Origin: Ipomoea triloba
Taxonomy: Eukaryota; Streptophyta; Magnoliopsida; Solanales; Convolvulaceae
Direction: 5' to 3'
NCBI RefSeq assembly: GCF_003576645.1
Contig: NC_044922.1
Coordinates: 12,430,191-12,494,190, forward strand
DNA length: 64,000 nucleotides
Position numbers and translations under genes: made by a program. The notes beneath the pieces are model-generated. The model made no database searches. It was given only the letters and a program-made list of their open reading frames with translations, and was not told where the DNA came from. Positions within the stretch are counted from its first letter, which is position 1. Each line of letters begins with the position of its first letter. This document shows, in pieces, positions 1 through 9,780 of the stretch.

Positions 1-300
1 GGACCCCAGACATCAGTAAAAATTAAGTCTAATACAGCTTTACTATTATTTTCAACCCTATCTAAAGGAAATCGAGACGATTTCCCAAGTTGACAAGCCG
101 AACAGACTGATAACGAACTAGCTTTATTAGTGACCGGACAATGTTTCAGAACACGTTGCAGAATTTGGCTGTGTGGATGACCCAAACGCTGATGCCAAAT
201 GGCGGATGAGGCTCGGGCGGTAACGAACGCACTGTGAACACGTGGAATTAAGAGTTTGTAGAGACCGCCCGAAGTGAAACCCTTAAGAAGCACCGCCTGA
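1..300 (-). pseudogene. Copia GAG-pre-integrase region, continuing in a shifted frame
   Basis: Downstream of the Gag/protease stop, a different minus-strand frame stays open to the window edge. It encodes a recognisable GAG-pre-integrase segment: the motif WHQRLGHP near 185-210 (the two His ligands) and CSACQLGKS near 90-115 (the two Cys ligands). It ends inside the start of the integrase core. It belongs to the same polyprotein as the ORF at 283-1587, so the copy is broken as assembled. Confidence 0.8.
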
Positions 301-1587
301 GTTGTGCAGTTCTTCACAAGAAAAAAAACTTTTATGAAACTCAAAATACACATTATTTTCGTTAGTGAACCGATAAACTGACAGTAATGGGAGAGACAAT
401 CTAGGCACATGTAAAATATTAGACATTTGTAATGAGTGTGAATCAGAATGGATAACCGTGCGACCCACACTAGATATGTCCAAACCTGTACCGTTGCCTA
501 CTTTCAGCACATCACCACCAACATATGGCTCGGTATGCTCTATCAGCTGCGAATCCGGCGTAGCATGGGAAGAGGCTCCGGTATCCGGATACCATACATC
601 TGTCGGCGTCGATGCAACAGCATCACTGGAGTAGGTGGCATGCGCCTGGACTGGAGGTCGATCGTCATAGCGCTTGAAGCACGTCACGGCAGTGTGTCCA
701 TGGGACCTGCATATTTGACATCTTGGTGCGCCGCCTCTGCCACCACGACCAGGAGTGCCACTACCGCGCCCTCGCCAGTTGCGTCCGCCACGGCCAGAGG
801 ACGAATGCCGCCCACCAGTGCCGAAGTTATTCCGACCGCGACCTGCGTAAAAGGCCGACGGGGAGTTCTGCGATGGAGCCGACTCAGATGGGGTGAAATC
901 ATCCGCATGTAGGAACTCCTGAGCTTGAAGATGATCGGCCAACTGTGGTATGGTGATCGGTGTTGCAACAGCAGTAAGCGTACCCACCATGGCCCGAAAT
1001 TCTGGGCGTAACCCTCGTAGCACATACAAAATCTGCTCGTCGGCGGTGAGTGGCCGGTCGGCAAGCGACAAAGCCTCGACTAACATTTGGGCTTGACCAA
1101 GATATTTCGCCGGTGTAGAGTGACCTTGGCGGAGCGTCTGGAACTGCCCTAGGAGGCTGAGACAGCGGGTCCTCGACGTCGACGCTAGAGCACCGGTGAT
1201 GGAGTCCCAAACGTCGCGGGAAGTCTCCTTTCCCACAGCGAGATACATCACCTCACTGGTGAGTGAGGAGACGATCAAGGAAAGGATTGCCTGATCCTGT
1301 TGTGCCCACGGCATATAGGCCGGGTTCGGGATCGCAGGCGAGGGAGAAGCAGCGGTCGATGGCACGCCGGAGGGGATGGTCACCGATGGGCACGGCTGTG
1401 ATCCATCTATGTAGCCAACCAAACCTTGGCTGCGCAAAAAAGGGAGACTCTGGGTTCTCCAGTATATATAATTACGGGAGGTAAGTTTTATGGTGACGGA
1501 ATGGGTGGCCGCCGACAAGGATGGGGCTGGCGGCATGACCGTGGCAACGGCAGGGGTGATCGCACCGTCAGTCGCTGGTGAAGTCAT
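283..1587 (-). CDS. Copia Gag-protease ORF, frameshifted at its 3' end
   Basis: The 434-residue frame starts at the ATG 38 bp downstream of the primer-binding site. Residues about 30-230 are the UBN2/Retrotran_gag type of copia Gag. A glycine/arginine-rich stretch (about 250-285) precedes a zinc knuckle CQICRSHGHTAVTC (residues 290-303, CX2CX4HX4C). The protease active site is DTG at 335-337, followed by the ASSH context usual in copia. The frame then stops at 283-285. The expected pre-integrase region continues in another frame, and the shift maps to a T homopolymer (an A run at about 320-327 on +), one base longer than the open frame needs. The shift could be a real mutation or a homopolymer error. 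Confidence 0.85.
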   Translation of the reverse strand: MTSPATDGAITPAVATVMPPAPSLSAATHSVTIKLTSRNYIYWRTQSLPFLRSQGLVGYIDGSQPCPSVTIPSGVPSTAASPSPAIPNPAYMPWAQQDQAILSLIVSSLTSEVMYLAVGKETSRDVWDSITGALASTSRTRCLSLLGQFQTLRQGHSTPAKYLGQAQMLVEALSLADRPLTADEQILYVLRGLRPEFRAMVGTLTAVATPITIPQLADHLQAQEFLHADDFTPSESAPSQNSPSAFYAGRGRNNFGTGGRHSSSGRGGRNWRGRGSGTPGRGGRGGAPRCQICRSHGHTAVTCFKRYDDRPPVQAHATYSSDAVASTPTDVWYPDTGASSHATPDSQLIEHTEPYVGGDVLKVGNGTGLDISSVGRTVIHSDSHSLQMSNILHVPRLSLPLLSVYRFTNENNVYFEFHKSFFSCEELHNSGGAS

Positions 1588-1625
1588 CGGGCAGTAGGAA
1601 GGTAAGAGAGAGAAAGTGAGATCCT

Positions 1626-1643
1626 AACCTGAATCTGATACCA
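1626..1643 (-). other. Primer-binding site (initiator tRNA-Met type)
   Basis: On the minus strand TGGTATCAGATTC starts two bases after the LTR end. TGGTATCAGA is the usual complement of the 3' end of initiator methionine tRNA used by plant Ty1/copia elements. Confidence 0.8.
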
Positions 1644-1645
1644 GA

Positions 1646-1809
1646 TGAACATAGATTGATTCACTGTTACCGTAATACAATCTGATAGAGTCCTATAGTA
1701 GAGACTGCACATAACTCTCCTATACTCTTGGAATACATTATTGACTAATTATCATCCACTACTAATATAACTATATATTATATAAGTACAAAATGTCACA
1801 TGACTAACA
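1646..1809 (-). repeat. 5' LTR of the copia element (short, about 164 bp)
   Basis: On the minus strand the segment begins TGTTAGTCATG and ends ATGTTCA, giving the TG...CA ends of an LTR. It is followed after two bases by a primer-binding site. A TATA-like AT-rich stretch lies inside (about 1765-1790). Boundaries are inferred from the TG/CA ends and the primer-binding site, since the second LTR is outside the window. ATGCC (1810-1814) would be the 5-bp target duplication, which cannot be tested here. Confidence 0.7.
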
Positions 1810-1964
1810 ATGCCCCTCAAGAGTGGCAACATATGACCACATTTGACAATTCGTAAGGGGTAACATTTATATCACTTAGAATTGAGGGTGACATTTATAA
1901 ATTCAAACATTTACACTTGTGACAATTATATCCAAATTCAATTTGTCATAGACAATTGGTTTGG

Positions 1965-2170
1965 TAGATGAGAAGCCAACTTAAGACTTTCTTTATTCAG
2001 TGGGTGAGGGTTCAATTCTTGCATTCTTGTCACAAGTAATATTTTATAAGATATAACCAACATGGTTGGTGTTGTGGTTTAACACCTTGCCCCTTATGCA
2101 TGAGGTTGGTGGTTTAATCTCCACCCATGTGAATGGAGCAAACCATTCGGCTCTAAAACTTTTTAGGTTT
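1965..2170 (+). repeat. tRNA-like A/B-box motifs, possible degenerate SINEs
   Basis: Two short segments each pair an A-box-like block with a B-box-like block. In the first, TTGGTAGATGAGAAGCC is followed by GGGTTCAATTCTTGC (about 1970-2018). In the second, TTGGTGTTGTGGTTTAACACC is followed by GGTTTAATCTCC (about 2064-2122). No poly(A) or target duplication was resolved, so this is a weak call based on pol III promoter-like spacing. Confidence 0.35.
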
Positions 2171-2266
2171 TAGATTGACGCACTTAAATTTTCAACACCT
2201 TAAGCCACACACCAAATTGTCACCGCACTTTTTTTTAATCCTAGAAGGCCTACCGCACGCGAACAC

Positions 2267-2269
<3 letters not shown>

Positions 2270-2331
<62 letters not shown>
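2270..2331. repeat. (AT)n microsatellite
   Basis: About 60 bp of uninterrupted AT dinucleotide, directly abutting the left arm of a foldback element. Confidence 0.95.
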
Positions 2332-2334
<3 letters not shown>

Positions 2335-2337
2335 GTT

Positions 2338-2577
2338 CAAATGCGGCTGTGCTCCCCCGTGCAGCCGTGCGGTCACACACCACTCAATGTTACGAAATAC
2401 ACCACTTAATGTTAAGAAACACACCACAATGAAACACAATGAAACACACCACAATGTTAAGAAACACACCACAATGTATATTTGTGTGGTGTGTTTCTTA
2501 ACATTGAGTGGTGTATTTCGTAACATTGAGTGGTGTGAACCGCACGGCCGCACGGGAGAACATGGCCGCACCGGATC
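2338..2577. mobile_element. Foldback / long-TIR MITE beside an (AT)n run
   Basis: The left arm (about 2341-2455) and right arm (about 2488-2577) are inverted copies of each other. The outer parts are GC-rich (CCGTGCAGCCGTGCGGT against ACCGCACGGCCGCACGG). The inner parts share a TGTTACGAAATACACCAC type repeat, and AAGAAACACACCACAATG is itself tandemly repeated in the left arm. The core can fold into a hairpin with a loop of roughly 50 bases. AT runs flank both sides, as described for the rice Micron family. I cannot assign a superfamily. Confidence 0.65.
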
Positions 2578-2589
2578 ATGACTCTATAT

Positions 2590-3194
2590 ATATATGTTGA
2601 TATTCCTATGAGAACCACCCTCCCAGAGTCCAATAGAACCAATCTAGTGAATTAAAAAACATATCTATAAATTAGATCAATTGGGTTGTTCAAAATTTGC
2701 GTGTGCATTCGAGCCATATACGAGCCATATGCGGTATGCAATTGGAGGATTCAACTTTTGCATGTGCATATTAACTTATTAAGCATGTGTATTAAGTAAT
2801 AATTTAGAAGTTAGAGAATTGAATTTTAAATTATATAAATGCTTTGATATTTTTTATATATAATTATTCATTAAATAATAAGTGGGTTGGCGGATTACCC
2901 ATTTAGTCCTCCAACCCGCTATGTGGCTAGTTGGGTACATATTATGTAACTTGACAGAAAACGAGTTGGCCCAACATATAGCCTGTGTTCTATCTTGCCG
3001 GTGACAGGTCAACCTGGCCATATAGATCGGGCTGACCCATTTGGCACCCCTAGTGCTCGCCCATAGAGGGTAAAAAGGATACTTCTTCTCCCTCCCCTAA
3101 TCTCTTTAATTTCTTTCTAAATATCTTTTGATTTCGACTAACCCCAACAAAGTAGCAGATTCTTGCCAACACCTTGAGCCTATCATACATACCT
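2590..3194. other. Intergenic sequence without a recognisable gene
   Basis: AT-rich DNA with no supported ORF. Around 2880-3060 there is a GC-richer stretch (GGGTTGGCGGATTACCC and AGGGGTGCCAAATGGG on minus) of the kind often seen in decayed hAT-like elements, but no matching end was found. Confidence 0.4.
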
Positions 3195-3838
3195 CAGGGC
3201 CGTTCGAATAAAAATTGGGGCCCTGTGCCATATCTTAATTTGGGCACTTTTTTGAGTAATTTTTATATATAAGTAATAGTTGTTCAAAAAGTTGTATCAA
3301 AATATAAATATTGTATAAAAAATACATATAGAATTTTATTTAAAAAGTGACATGCATCGTGCACATTTAGACATAAAATCATCAATCAAACTTTTGATAT
3401 CAACTTCTTCTAAAAGCTCATTTTCAATGGAGATTATATTAAAGCTAATCCATTGAGTCTCTGTTGCAACATACTTAATCGTAAGTAAGATTTAACAATT
3501 TCAACTTTGAAAAACTCCTTTCTGCAGAGGCAATAGTAATTGGGATAGTCAATAATATTCAATATGCAATAGTAGCATTTGGAAAACAACTTATCTGTTT
3601 CAAGAAGAATTGAAGAATTAGTTGAGTTGCGGTTTGCGATCTACGAAATTACTGAATTGTGAATTGGGAATTGTTGAATTGTCGAATTTCGTTATGGTAT
3701 TGCCGTATTTTATAGGGTCGGGAATTGAGAGTTCGCTAATTGTCTAATTGAGATGTAGAATTATGATTTATGAAATATAATTGCGGAACGGAATTGGCAA
3801 TCTTTTAGGATTAGGAAATATATATATATTAGAATTGG

Positions 3839-3890
<52 letters not shown>

Positions 3891-4071
3891 TAAAGCAATT
3901 ATCAATTGGGCTCAATTTCATCTTGTCACAAATTGGTCCAATCTTCATACATTTAGCCTAAATTTTTGTAAACTATATATACATATAATTATTTTTTTTT
4001 TAAATATGGGGCCCCAAAAATTGGGGGCCCTGTGCGACTGCACATGCTAGACATGCTCAGATACGACCCTG
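3195..4071 (-). mobile_element. Deleted hAT-family DNA transposon with TIRs and transposase tail
   Basis: The element starts CAGGGCCGT and ends ACGACCCTG, a hAT-type inverted pair with one mismatch over nine bases. The 7-bp sequence CATACCT lies immediately outside both ends (3188-3194 and 4072-4078), matching most of an expected 8-bp target duplication. Inside, on minus, is a broken hAT dimerisation-region fragment (3336-3590), plus an (AT)n run at about 3841-3884. At 877 bp it is a deletion derivative unable to move itself. Confidence 0.75.
3336..3590 (-). pseudogene. hAT transposase C-terminal (dimerisation) fragment
   Basis: The minus-strand translation gives ILLTIPITIASAERSFFKVE followed by SYLRLSMLQQRLNGLALI, the highly conserved ASAERSFSKLK...LR..M...RLNGLA block of hAT transposases. 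A second frame continues with a segment ending FMSKCARCMSLFK and a stop at 3336-3338. An in-frame TGA lies just upstream of ILLTIP, and a frameshift follows NGLALI (near 3430). Only the last 80 or so residues remain. Confidence 0.85.
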
Positions 4072-4237
4072 CATACCTTGGGTAGTGGCTATTGGTTTCC
4101 TACCCTCATTCTTGTAATCTTGTTTCCAATTAAATGGCTAACTTAAGTTACATTCATACCTTGGGTAGGTGCTATTGGTTTCCTACCCTCATTCTTGTAA
4201 TCTTGTTTCCAATTAAATGGCTAACTTAAGGTACATT
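4072..4237. repeat. 83-bp direct tandem duplication next to the hAT end
   Basis: Units 4072-4154 and 4155-4237 are identical except for a small shift in the GTAGTGG/GTAGGTG region and one change near the end. The first unit begins with the CATACCT that also flanks the left end of the hAT element, so the duplication involves the element's right flank. Confidence 0.9.
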
Positions 4238-4429
4238 AGTTCAACAATAGTAGGAGGAAATGCATTTAATTCTTAGGAAGCGTGTTTTTTTAAAAAAAAT
4301 TTTTTTACGACTCATATCTCACCTCATGTTTCACTTGTGTGACTATTCGCACTTGAACCATATCCTATATATATATATAATTATATTATATTACGAAGTA
4401 TATTATATTATATTCTTAAAAAAAGATTC

Positions 4430-5171
4430 CATTTTCTCAGTTATTCAAAGTCGAAACTGGAGTAGCCCGACCGGGAGTGCAAACTCAAAGACGCAACTTT
4501 CTGATTGTCTCGCCCACACTGCCCAGCCATAGCGAAGGTTTGGGTTCTCATCAAGAGTAGTTGTTCACACCGCACATCAGGCTTAAAATTGAGGTATTAA
4601 ATTTGAGTATACGCAAATTAGTAAAATTAGGAATCTAGGGTTCTATGTAAATTGTGGTAATCTGCAATCACAAATTCACAAGTTGTTTAATGCTTGTATA
4701 GTTGTATTGTCAAATTTGTTGGCGACCGGGCAACGGATTCAACCTTTGAGCTCCCTGAGCAATGGCAGCGGATATAAAAAGATGCTACATCTCCAAGTAA
4801 ACATCATATTATCAAATAATGTACATTCAATACACAAATAATATATCTTTGTCCAAACAATAGGACCTGCCTTGTTTGCTGCGTTCCCTCTGTGTGTATA
4901 TACATTCTTCCGCCTTTCCTTTCAATCCCAGACACTAACTTCATACTGTAATAGAATCTTTAGGGATTAATGTTCAATAGATGTTTATAGTGCGATTGAA
5001 ATTGAATTAAGTGATTTCGATATATGATTTATTTGTGTTTTCTACTCTGCAATTGGGTGCACTAATCCTTTTGTATTCCAATTTAATTACTATCACCAAG
5101 TACCCATTTTAGGATTTTGTTTTAATTTTAATTTGTTTCTTCTTTAAATTGCATATGCTGAAGTTATGTAA
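4430..5171 (+). promoter_or_regulatory. 5' flank and leader of the A-type F-box genes
   Basis: This segment recurs, diverged, upstream of other A-type copies: 30180-30560 (and its assembly copy 31940-32320), 6840-7518 and 33290-33643. It holds the non-coding leader of the gene copies, ending in the conserved AAATTGCATATG just before the start codon. TATAAAA occurs near 4775. It is probably promoter plus untranslated exon and intron, but the transcription start cannot be placed from sequence. Confidence 0.5.
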
Positions 5172-5655
5172 ATGATGTCGGGGACAGATAGAATCAGTCA
5201 ACTTCTTACAGAAATACTTTGACAATATTTTGGAATTTTTGTCGATTGTAGAAGTTGCTAGAACTGCTGTTTTGTCTACCATTTGGAGAGATTGTTGGTT
5301 CAATCTCGCACAACTTAACTTCGATGATCAGTTCTTTGCTTACGTTAGGAAAAAATATTCTGGCAGTTATAATAGGACATCAACCTGTATGTATGTAATC
5401 AACAAAGTTCTCATGCAGCACCATGGACCTATTCGAAAATTTGTCTTGGATTTTAAGGGTGACGTATCAATCATCAGTGATGGGCCTTATTCTCAAAAGT
5501 TTGACTTCGATAAATGGTTCCTTTTTATCACTCAAAAAGGTGTTGAAGAAATGAGCATTGCTTTTCCAACTCCAGAAACTTATGATGTACATTTGGTTAG
5601 GCATTTTTGGACATTACAAAAATATGAAGGAGGAGACGGGAGCGATACGCGATGA
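5172..5655 (+). pseudogene. A1: F-box/LRR pseudogene, frameshifted and truncated
   Basis: It starts ATGATGTCGGGGACAG like its intact paralogue at 7519. An extra T in GAAATACTTTGAC turns the 15th codon or so into a stop (about 5220). The rest of the F-box and early LRR region stays open in the shifted frame (5230-5655) and matches A3 almost residue for residue up to EEMSIAFPTPE. Homology then ends abruptly at about 5600, and unrelated AT-rich DNA follows. The remaining LRRs and the FBD domain are missing. Confidence 0.85.
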
Positions 5656-6240
5656 GTTGCGGAACAATTGAATAATGGGTATTTTATATTTAGAGTTTCA
5701 TATGGGTGAGTTGTAGCATTTATAGGATGGGTTGTCGGGTTTTGGTTAGTTGGGTTGGATCGGTTTTAGGTCATAGTTTATATTGGGCTGAATTTTAATA
5801 TTGTAATAGTACATATTATTGCAATTGGCTGGATTTAAATATTGGGTCTGGCTATTTCTTTATTAAAATTTATAACTTGAGCCTTAACATATAAATATTT
5901 TGTAAAAGTTTGTTATTTTAAATAGAATAAAGATTATTATTTTAAAAAATTAAAAAAAAATAATTTGGGGTTACCAGTTAGAAGCCTACCAATTGTAAAA
6001 ATTGCATGAAATTGGTTAGTGATCTAATTGTAAATTTGTTAAGTTCAATGACCCAGTTGCATTATCTTGTACAGTTGCCTATTTGACCCTTATTCCCTTA
6101 ATATATGATTTATTTGTGTTTTCTACTCTGCGATTGGGTGCACTAATCCTTTTGTATTCCAATTTAATTACTATCACCAAGTACACATTTTAGGATTTTG
6201 GTTTAATTTTAATTTGTTTCTTCTTTAAATTGCATACGTT
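5656..6240. other. Unrelated insert between A1 and A2, then A-type leader
   Basis: About 5600-6090 matches nothing in the other A-type copies and replaces the 3' end of A1. From about 6090 the sequence returns to the A-type leader directly upstream of A2. I see no transposon ends or ORF. Confidence 0.4.
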
Positions 6241-6255
6241 GAAGTTATGTAAATA

Positions 6256-6468
6256 ATGTTGGCGAGAGATAGAACCAGTCAACTTCCTACAGAAATACTT
6301 GACAATATTTTGAGATTTTTGCGGATCATAGAAGCTGTCAGAACTGTTGTTTTGTGTATGTGGGGGAGGATTATTCATTATTGGGATTTCCTCTTCTTTC
6401 TTTTTTGCTGGTTTAATTATGTGGGGGAGGATTATTCATATTATATGTCTTTACAAATAAATAAATAA
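6256..6468 (+). pseudogene. A2: F-box N-terminal fragment
   Basis: About 35 codons match the start of the A-type F-box (QLPTEILDNILRFLRIIEA). From about 6355 the sequence leaves the family and enters AT-rich DNA containing a direct repeat of ATGTGGGGGAGGATTATTCA (6358 and 6419). The 70-codon frame is therefore an F-box stub without the core needed to hold Skp1 fully and without LRRs. It is a partial tandem copy between A1 and A3. Confidence 0.8.
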
Positions 6469-7518
6469 ATAATCTGAGTGAAAATATTGTGAAATTAGAG
6501 GAATATTTTGTATCTGAAGCCTGTTAACAGATTTCAAGATTATATTATGCAATCCCATGAGGGATTACAGCATGGGGTTTGGGGTGTTTGACTTTTAATT
6601 TACAGAAGTTCTTTTGGTAATTATGAATATCTGATAACATGTGAATCTCTGCATAATTTTGTAAGAAATTAATGAATATTATGATCATCTTGGAATTAGA
6701 GAGCTGCAGCCTGACTTGTCTTTGCAATTACTCAACCACTAAATTCCCAAAATTATGGCTTTTTCTTGTGATAAAAAGTGGAATTCTAGATTTCTAGTAT
6801 AAATATTGTCAAAAGTATTGAATGTGAGATAAACATAAATGCTACATTTCCAAGTAAGCGTCATATTATTAGGAAAAAAATTTGACGAAAATGATCATGA
6901 GAAATGTAATATTTAATTATAAACATTTATGTTAACTTACATAGTATAGGGTCTCTTTTTGTTCACTTGCCCCGGACCTATAAAACAATAGGACCCGTCT
7001 TGTTTGCTGGTGTATGCATACATTCTTCCGCCTTTCCTTTCAATCACAGACACTAACTTCATACTGTGATATACTGAATTCTTTGAATATTTAGGGATTA
7101 ATGTTCAATAGATGTTCATATATTATATATAGTGCTATTGAAATTGAATAAAGTGATTTCAATATTGCCGCCTCTCCGTTTCACTGTTCCGATCACAAGT
7201 TCTTCTCAAACCGAATCTGCTGTGTTCCCGTGTGTACGTATACATTCTTCCTCCTTTCCTTTCAATCCCAGTCCCTACACACTAACTTCATACTGTGATA
7301 GAATCTTTAGGGATTATTGTTCAATAGATGTTCATAGTGCGATTGAAATTGAATAAAGTGATTTTGATATATGATTTATTTGTGTTTTATACTCTGGAAT
7401 TTGTTGCACTAATCCTTTTGTATTCCAATTTAATTACTTTCTCCAAGTACACATTTTAGGATTTTGTTTTAATTTTAATTTGTTTCTTCTGTAAATTGCA
7501 TATTTTGAAGTTATGTAA
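6469..7518 (+). promoter_or_regulatory. Unassigned DNA, then the A3 promoter and leader
   Basis: 6469-6830 holds nothing recognisable. From about 6840 the sequence matches the A-type 5' flank. A 150-200-bp leader block (ACATTCTTCC...CAATAGATGTTCATA) appears twice, at about 7010-7170 and 7230-7370, so A3 has an internally duplicated leader compared with C. Confidence 0.5.
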
Positions 7519-9038
7519 ATGATGTCGGGGAGAGATAGAATCAGTCAACTTCCTACAGAAATACTTGACAATATTTTGGGATTTTTGCCGATCGTAGAAG
7601 CTGCTAGAACTGCCGTTTTGTCTACCATTTGGAGAGATTGTTGGTCCAATCTCACACAACTTAACTTTGATGATCAGTTCTTTGCTTACATTTGGAAAAA
7701 ATATTCTGGCAGTTATAATAGCACATCAACTTGTATGTATGTAATCAACAAAGTTCTCATGCGGCACCATGGACCTATTCGGAAATTTGTCTTGTATTTT
7801 ATGGGTGACGTATCAATCATCGGTGATGGGCCTAATTCTCGGAAGTTTGACTTCGATCAATGGTTTCTTTTTATCACTCAAAATGGTGTTGAAGAAATGA
7901 GCATTGCTTTTCGAACAGCTTATGAAATAAATAAATACTTCAGGCTCCCAAATTGCATATTTTCTTGCTTAACTCTCAAGAGGTTGGATCTTTGCAAAGT
8001 ATTAGTTGAACCAATAATAAATGCCCCTTGCATATTTCCGAATGTCACTTCACTTAGTTTTGATGGTGTTGTCTTTGGTACTATTAATCTAGATTGTGTT
8101 ATAGATGTTCCTAAGCTTCAGACTCTCTCATTCCGCCTATGTAGAAATGCGTCATATTTTAACATTAAGGCTCCAAGGCTTGGCAGTTTAACACTCAAGA
8201 ATTATGTAATTTATGAAGATATTGAGGTTTATAGTTGTTTTACCCCAGATAACATGGACTTGTCATTCATCCATACTCTTTGTTTGGATTTTATTTTCAA
8301 GGTATATTATCCGCAGCACTTCATCCTTATTTTTTCCAGACTATTATTTATTTGAAATATATTTTATGAACTAATCCATTTTTATATCTTTTTTGTTTCC
8401 AAGCATTTTGTCAGCGAATTTACTAGATGGGGACCTGAACTAAATGTGGAATGCCTGGAGTTAGCATATGTCGTGTTTCATGATGATGACGATTTCTCTT
8501 CATTTATTCATTCATTAAGAATATGCCCAAAATTACGCAAGCTCGATATAATGACTGTATGGGTAATATCTTCATTTTCATTGATAAATTATTTAATGAA
8601 ATTCTAGTTGTTCTATTATTGTTTTGCATTACTTTTTTTTTTTTGAGTACTTGTTTTGCATTACTTAATACAAGGTTGTAGTGTAAAAGATAAATTGATT
8701 GAGTCTTTTTTTTTTTTTTAAAGATTGATGCAGAAATCTCTGAACATACACTTTTGGAGGGATTTAAAAGTGCGGCCAAAATGCTTAAAATGCTTCACAC
8801 TTTGAAGCTTGGATCATCCAAAATGCTTAAAATGCTTCACACTTTGAAGCTTGGATCATTCATTGGGTCGAGGTCTGAACTGCGATTCATCATGATGCTA
8901 CTTGCTTGCTTTCCCGCACTTGAGAAGGTTGTCATTATTCGCTCGGAGATGTTTGACCCCAATAATGAGTTTAAAATTATGCAAAAGCTTTTAAATTTTC
9001 CTCGTGCATCAAGGAAAGCAAAAATCATTTACATATAA
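7519..9038 (+). CDS. A3: F-box/LRR/FBD protein (At1g13570-like), apparently intact
   Basis: Three exons fit GT-AG junctions and keep phase 0: 7519-8301, 8404-8562 and 8724-9038, giving about 418 residues, normal for the family. The F-box spans roughly residues 6-50 (QLPTEILDNILGFLP, then VLSTIWRDCW). Leucine-rich segments follow, including LPNCIFSCLTLKRLDL and VTSLSFDGV. The last exon is the FBD domain (ALEKVVIIR...FPRASRKAKIIYI). Known role of the class: substrate receptor in SCF ubiquitin ligases, with the F-box binding Skp1; the substrate is unknown. The FBD exon contains a 42-bp in-frame tandem duplication (KMLKMLHTLKLGSS twice, 8778-8861) absent from paralogues C and B. A downstream ATG two codons in is also possible. 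No inactivating lesion was seen. Confidence 0.85.
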
Positions 9039-9048
9039 GCATCTTATT

Positions 9049-9153
9049 ATATTTTTGCTGAATTGAATTTTTGCATCTCCTTGATTCACTCTTTAAGTTC
9101 NATATTTTTGCTGAATTGAATTTTTGCATCTCCTTGATTCACTCTTTAAGTTC
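9049..9153. other. Single N with a 52-bp exact duplication: assembly join
   Basis: 9049-9100 and 9102-9153 are identical and separated by one N. Paralogues B and C have this 3' flank only once. This fits two contig ends joined without merging their overlap. Confidence 0.9.
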
Positions 9154-9780
9154 AATATTATGTAATGTACTAATGGTTAGCTCAAGTATTCTTACTAGTT
9201 GAATCTTCTAGTACACAACCCATTTTGGTTTTGAATTAATCTTATGGCACTAGCTAGTTATCTACAAATACGCCAAAGGGAACAAAGCTATTTTGTTGTG
9301 CTTTATAAAAATACAAGAATTTTATTTTCAATAATGATATAATGGCACCATTCCTCCAAGATGAATTGTGTAGAATGCAATAGAAGAAAATGCAAAGACA
9401 TGTACATGAAAAGTTTTGAGAGGAATTGCTTCAAATCCCCTCTTTATACGTGTCATAAAGGCTATTTAATACAACTCTGAACTTTAAGTCTAATATGATA
9501 AGAAACATAGCATTATAGACTCTAATAAGCAAATATACTCAAATTATTTGTATAACATAGACACATAGTAACGACATGCCATTCATTTGCACTTCCCAAT
9601 TGGGTCTAGTTGTGATTTGTGAATTTGCTAAGTGCTTGTAAGGCTAGGTATGTTGGATCAATAGTGGAATACTCTTTTGTTTCACTTTTATTGAGCAAAA
9701 TAGGGTTGTGAATTTCCTTGCAAGCACCTCTATTTTCACCATACGTACTAAATTAAATGGTCTTAGAGTGATTACATATC
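9154..9780. other. Conserved 3' flank of the A-type genes, empty SINE site
   Basis: No gene. The segment aligns with 18030-18660 and 35200-35880 downstream of B and C. GACACATAGTAACGA occurs once here (9560-9574), where the other two copies carry a SINE flanked by this same sequence, so this is the unoccupied site. Confidence 0.8.

Larger units (their letters stand above)
1..1809 (-). mobile_element. Ty1/copia LTR retrotransposon, 5' part, cut by the window edge
   Basis: The element reads leftwards: LTR (1646-1809), primer-binding site (about 1626-1643), Gag/protease ORF, then the pre-integrase region running off the window at position 1. Gag with a CCHC knuckle, a DTG protease motif and a GAG-pre-integrase HHCC region directly after protease are the copia order. 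Integrase, reverse transcriptase and the 3' LTR would lie outside the window. Base composition here is clearly GC-richer than the flanks. Confidence 0.9.

Noticed and set aside
448..912. Plus-strand ORF of 154 codons inside the copia region
   Set aside because: It is the antisense shadow of the Gag ORF, whose zinc knuckle and protease motif establish the real strand.
2192..2432. ORFs made of repeated Ile-Tyr codons over the AT runs (also near 3781-4050)
   Set aside because: They are translations of (AT)n microsatellites with no homology and open on both strands.
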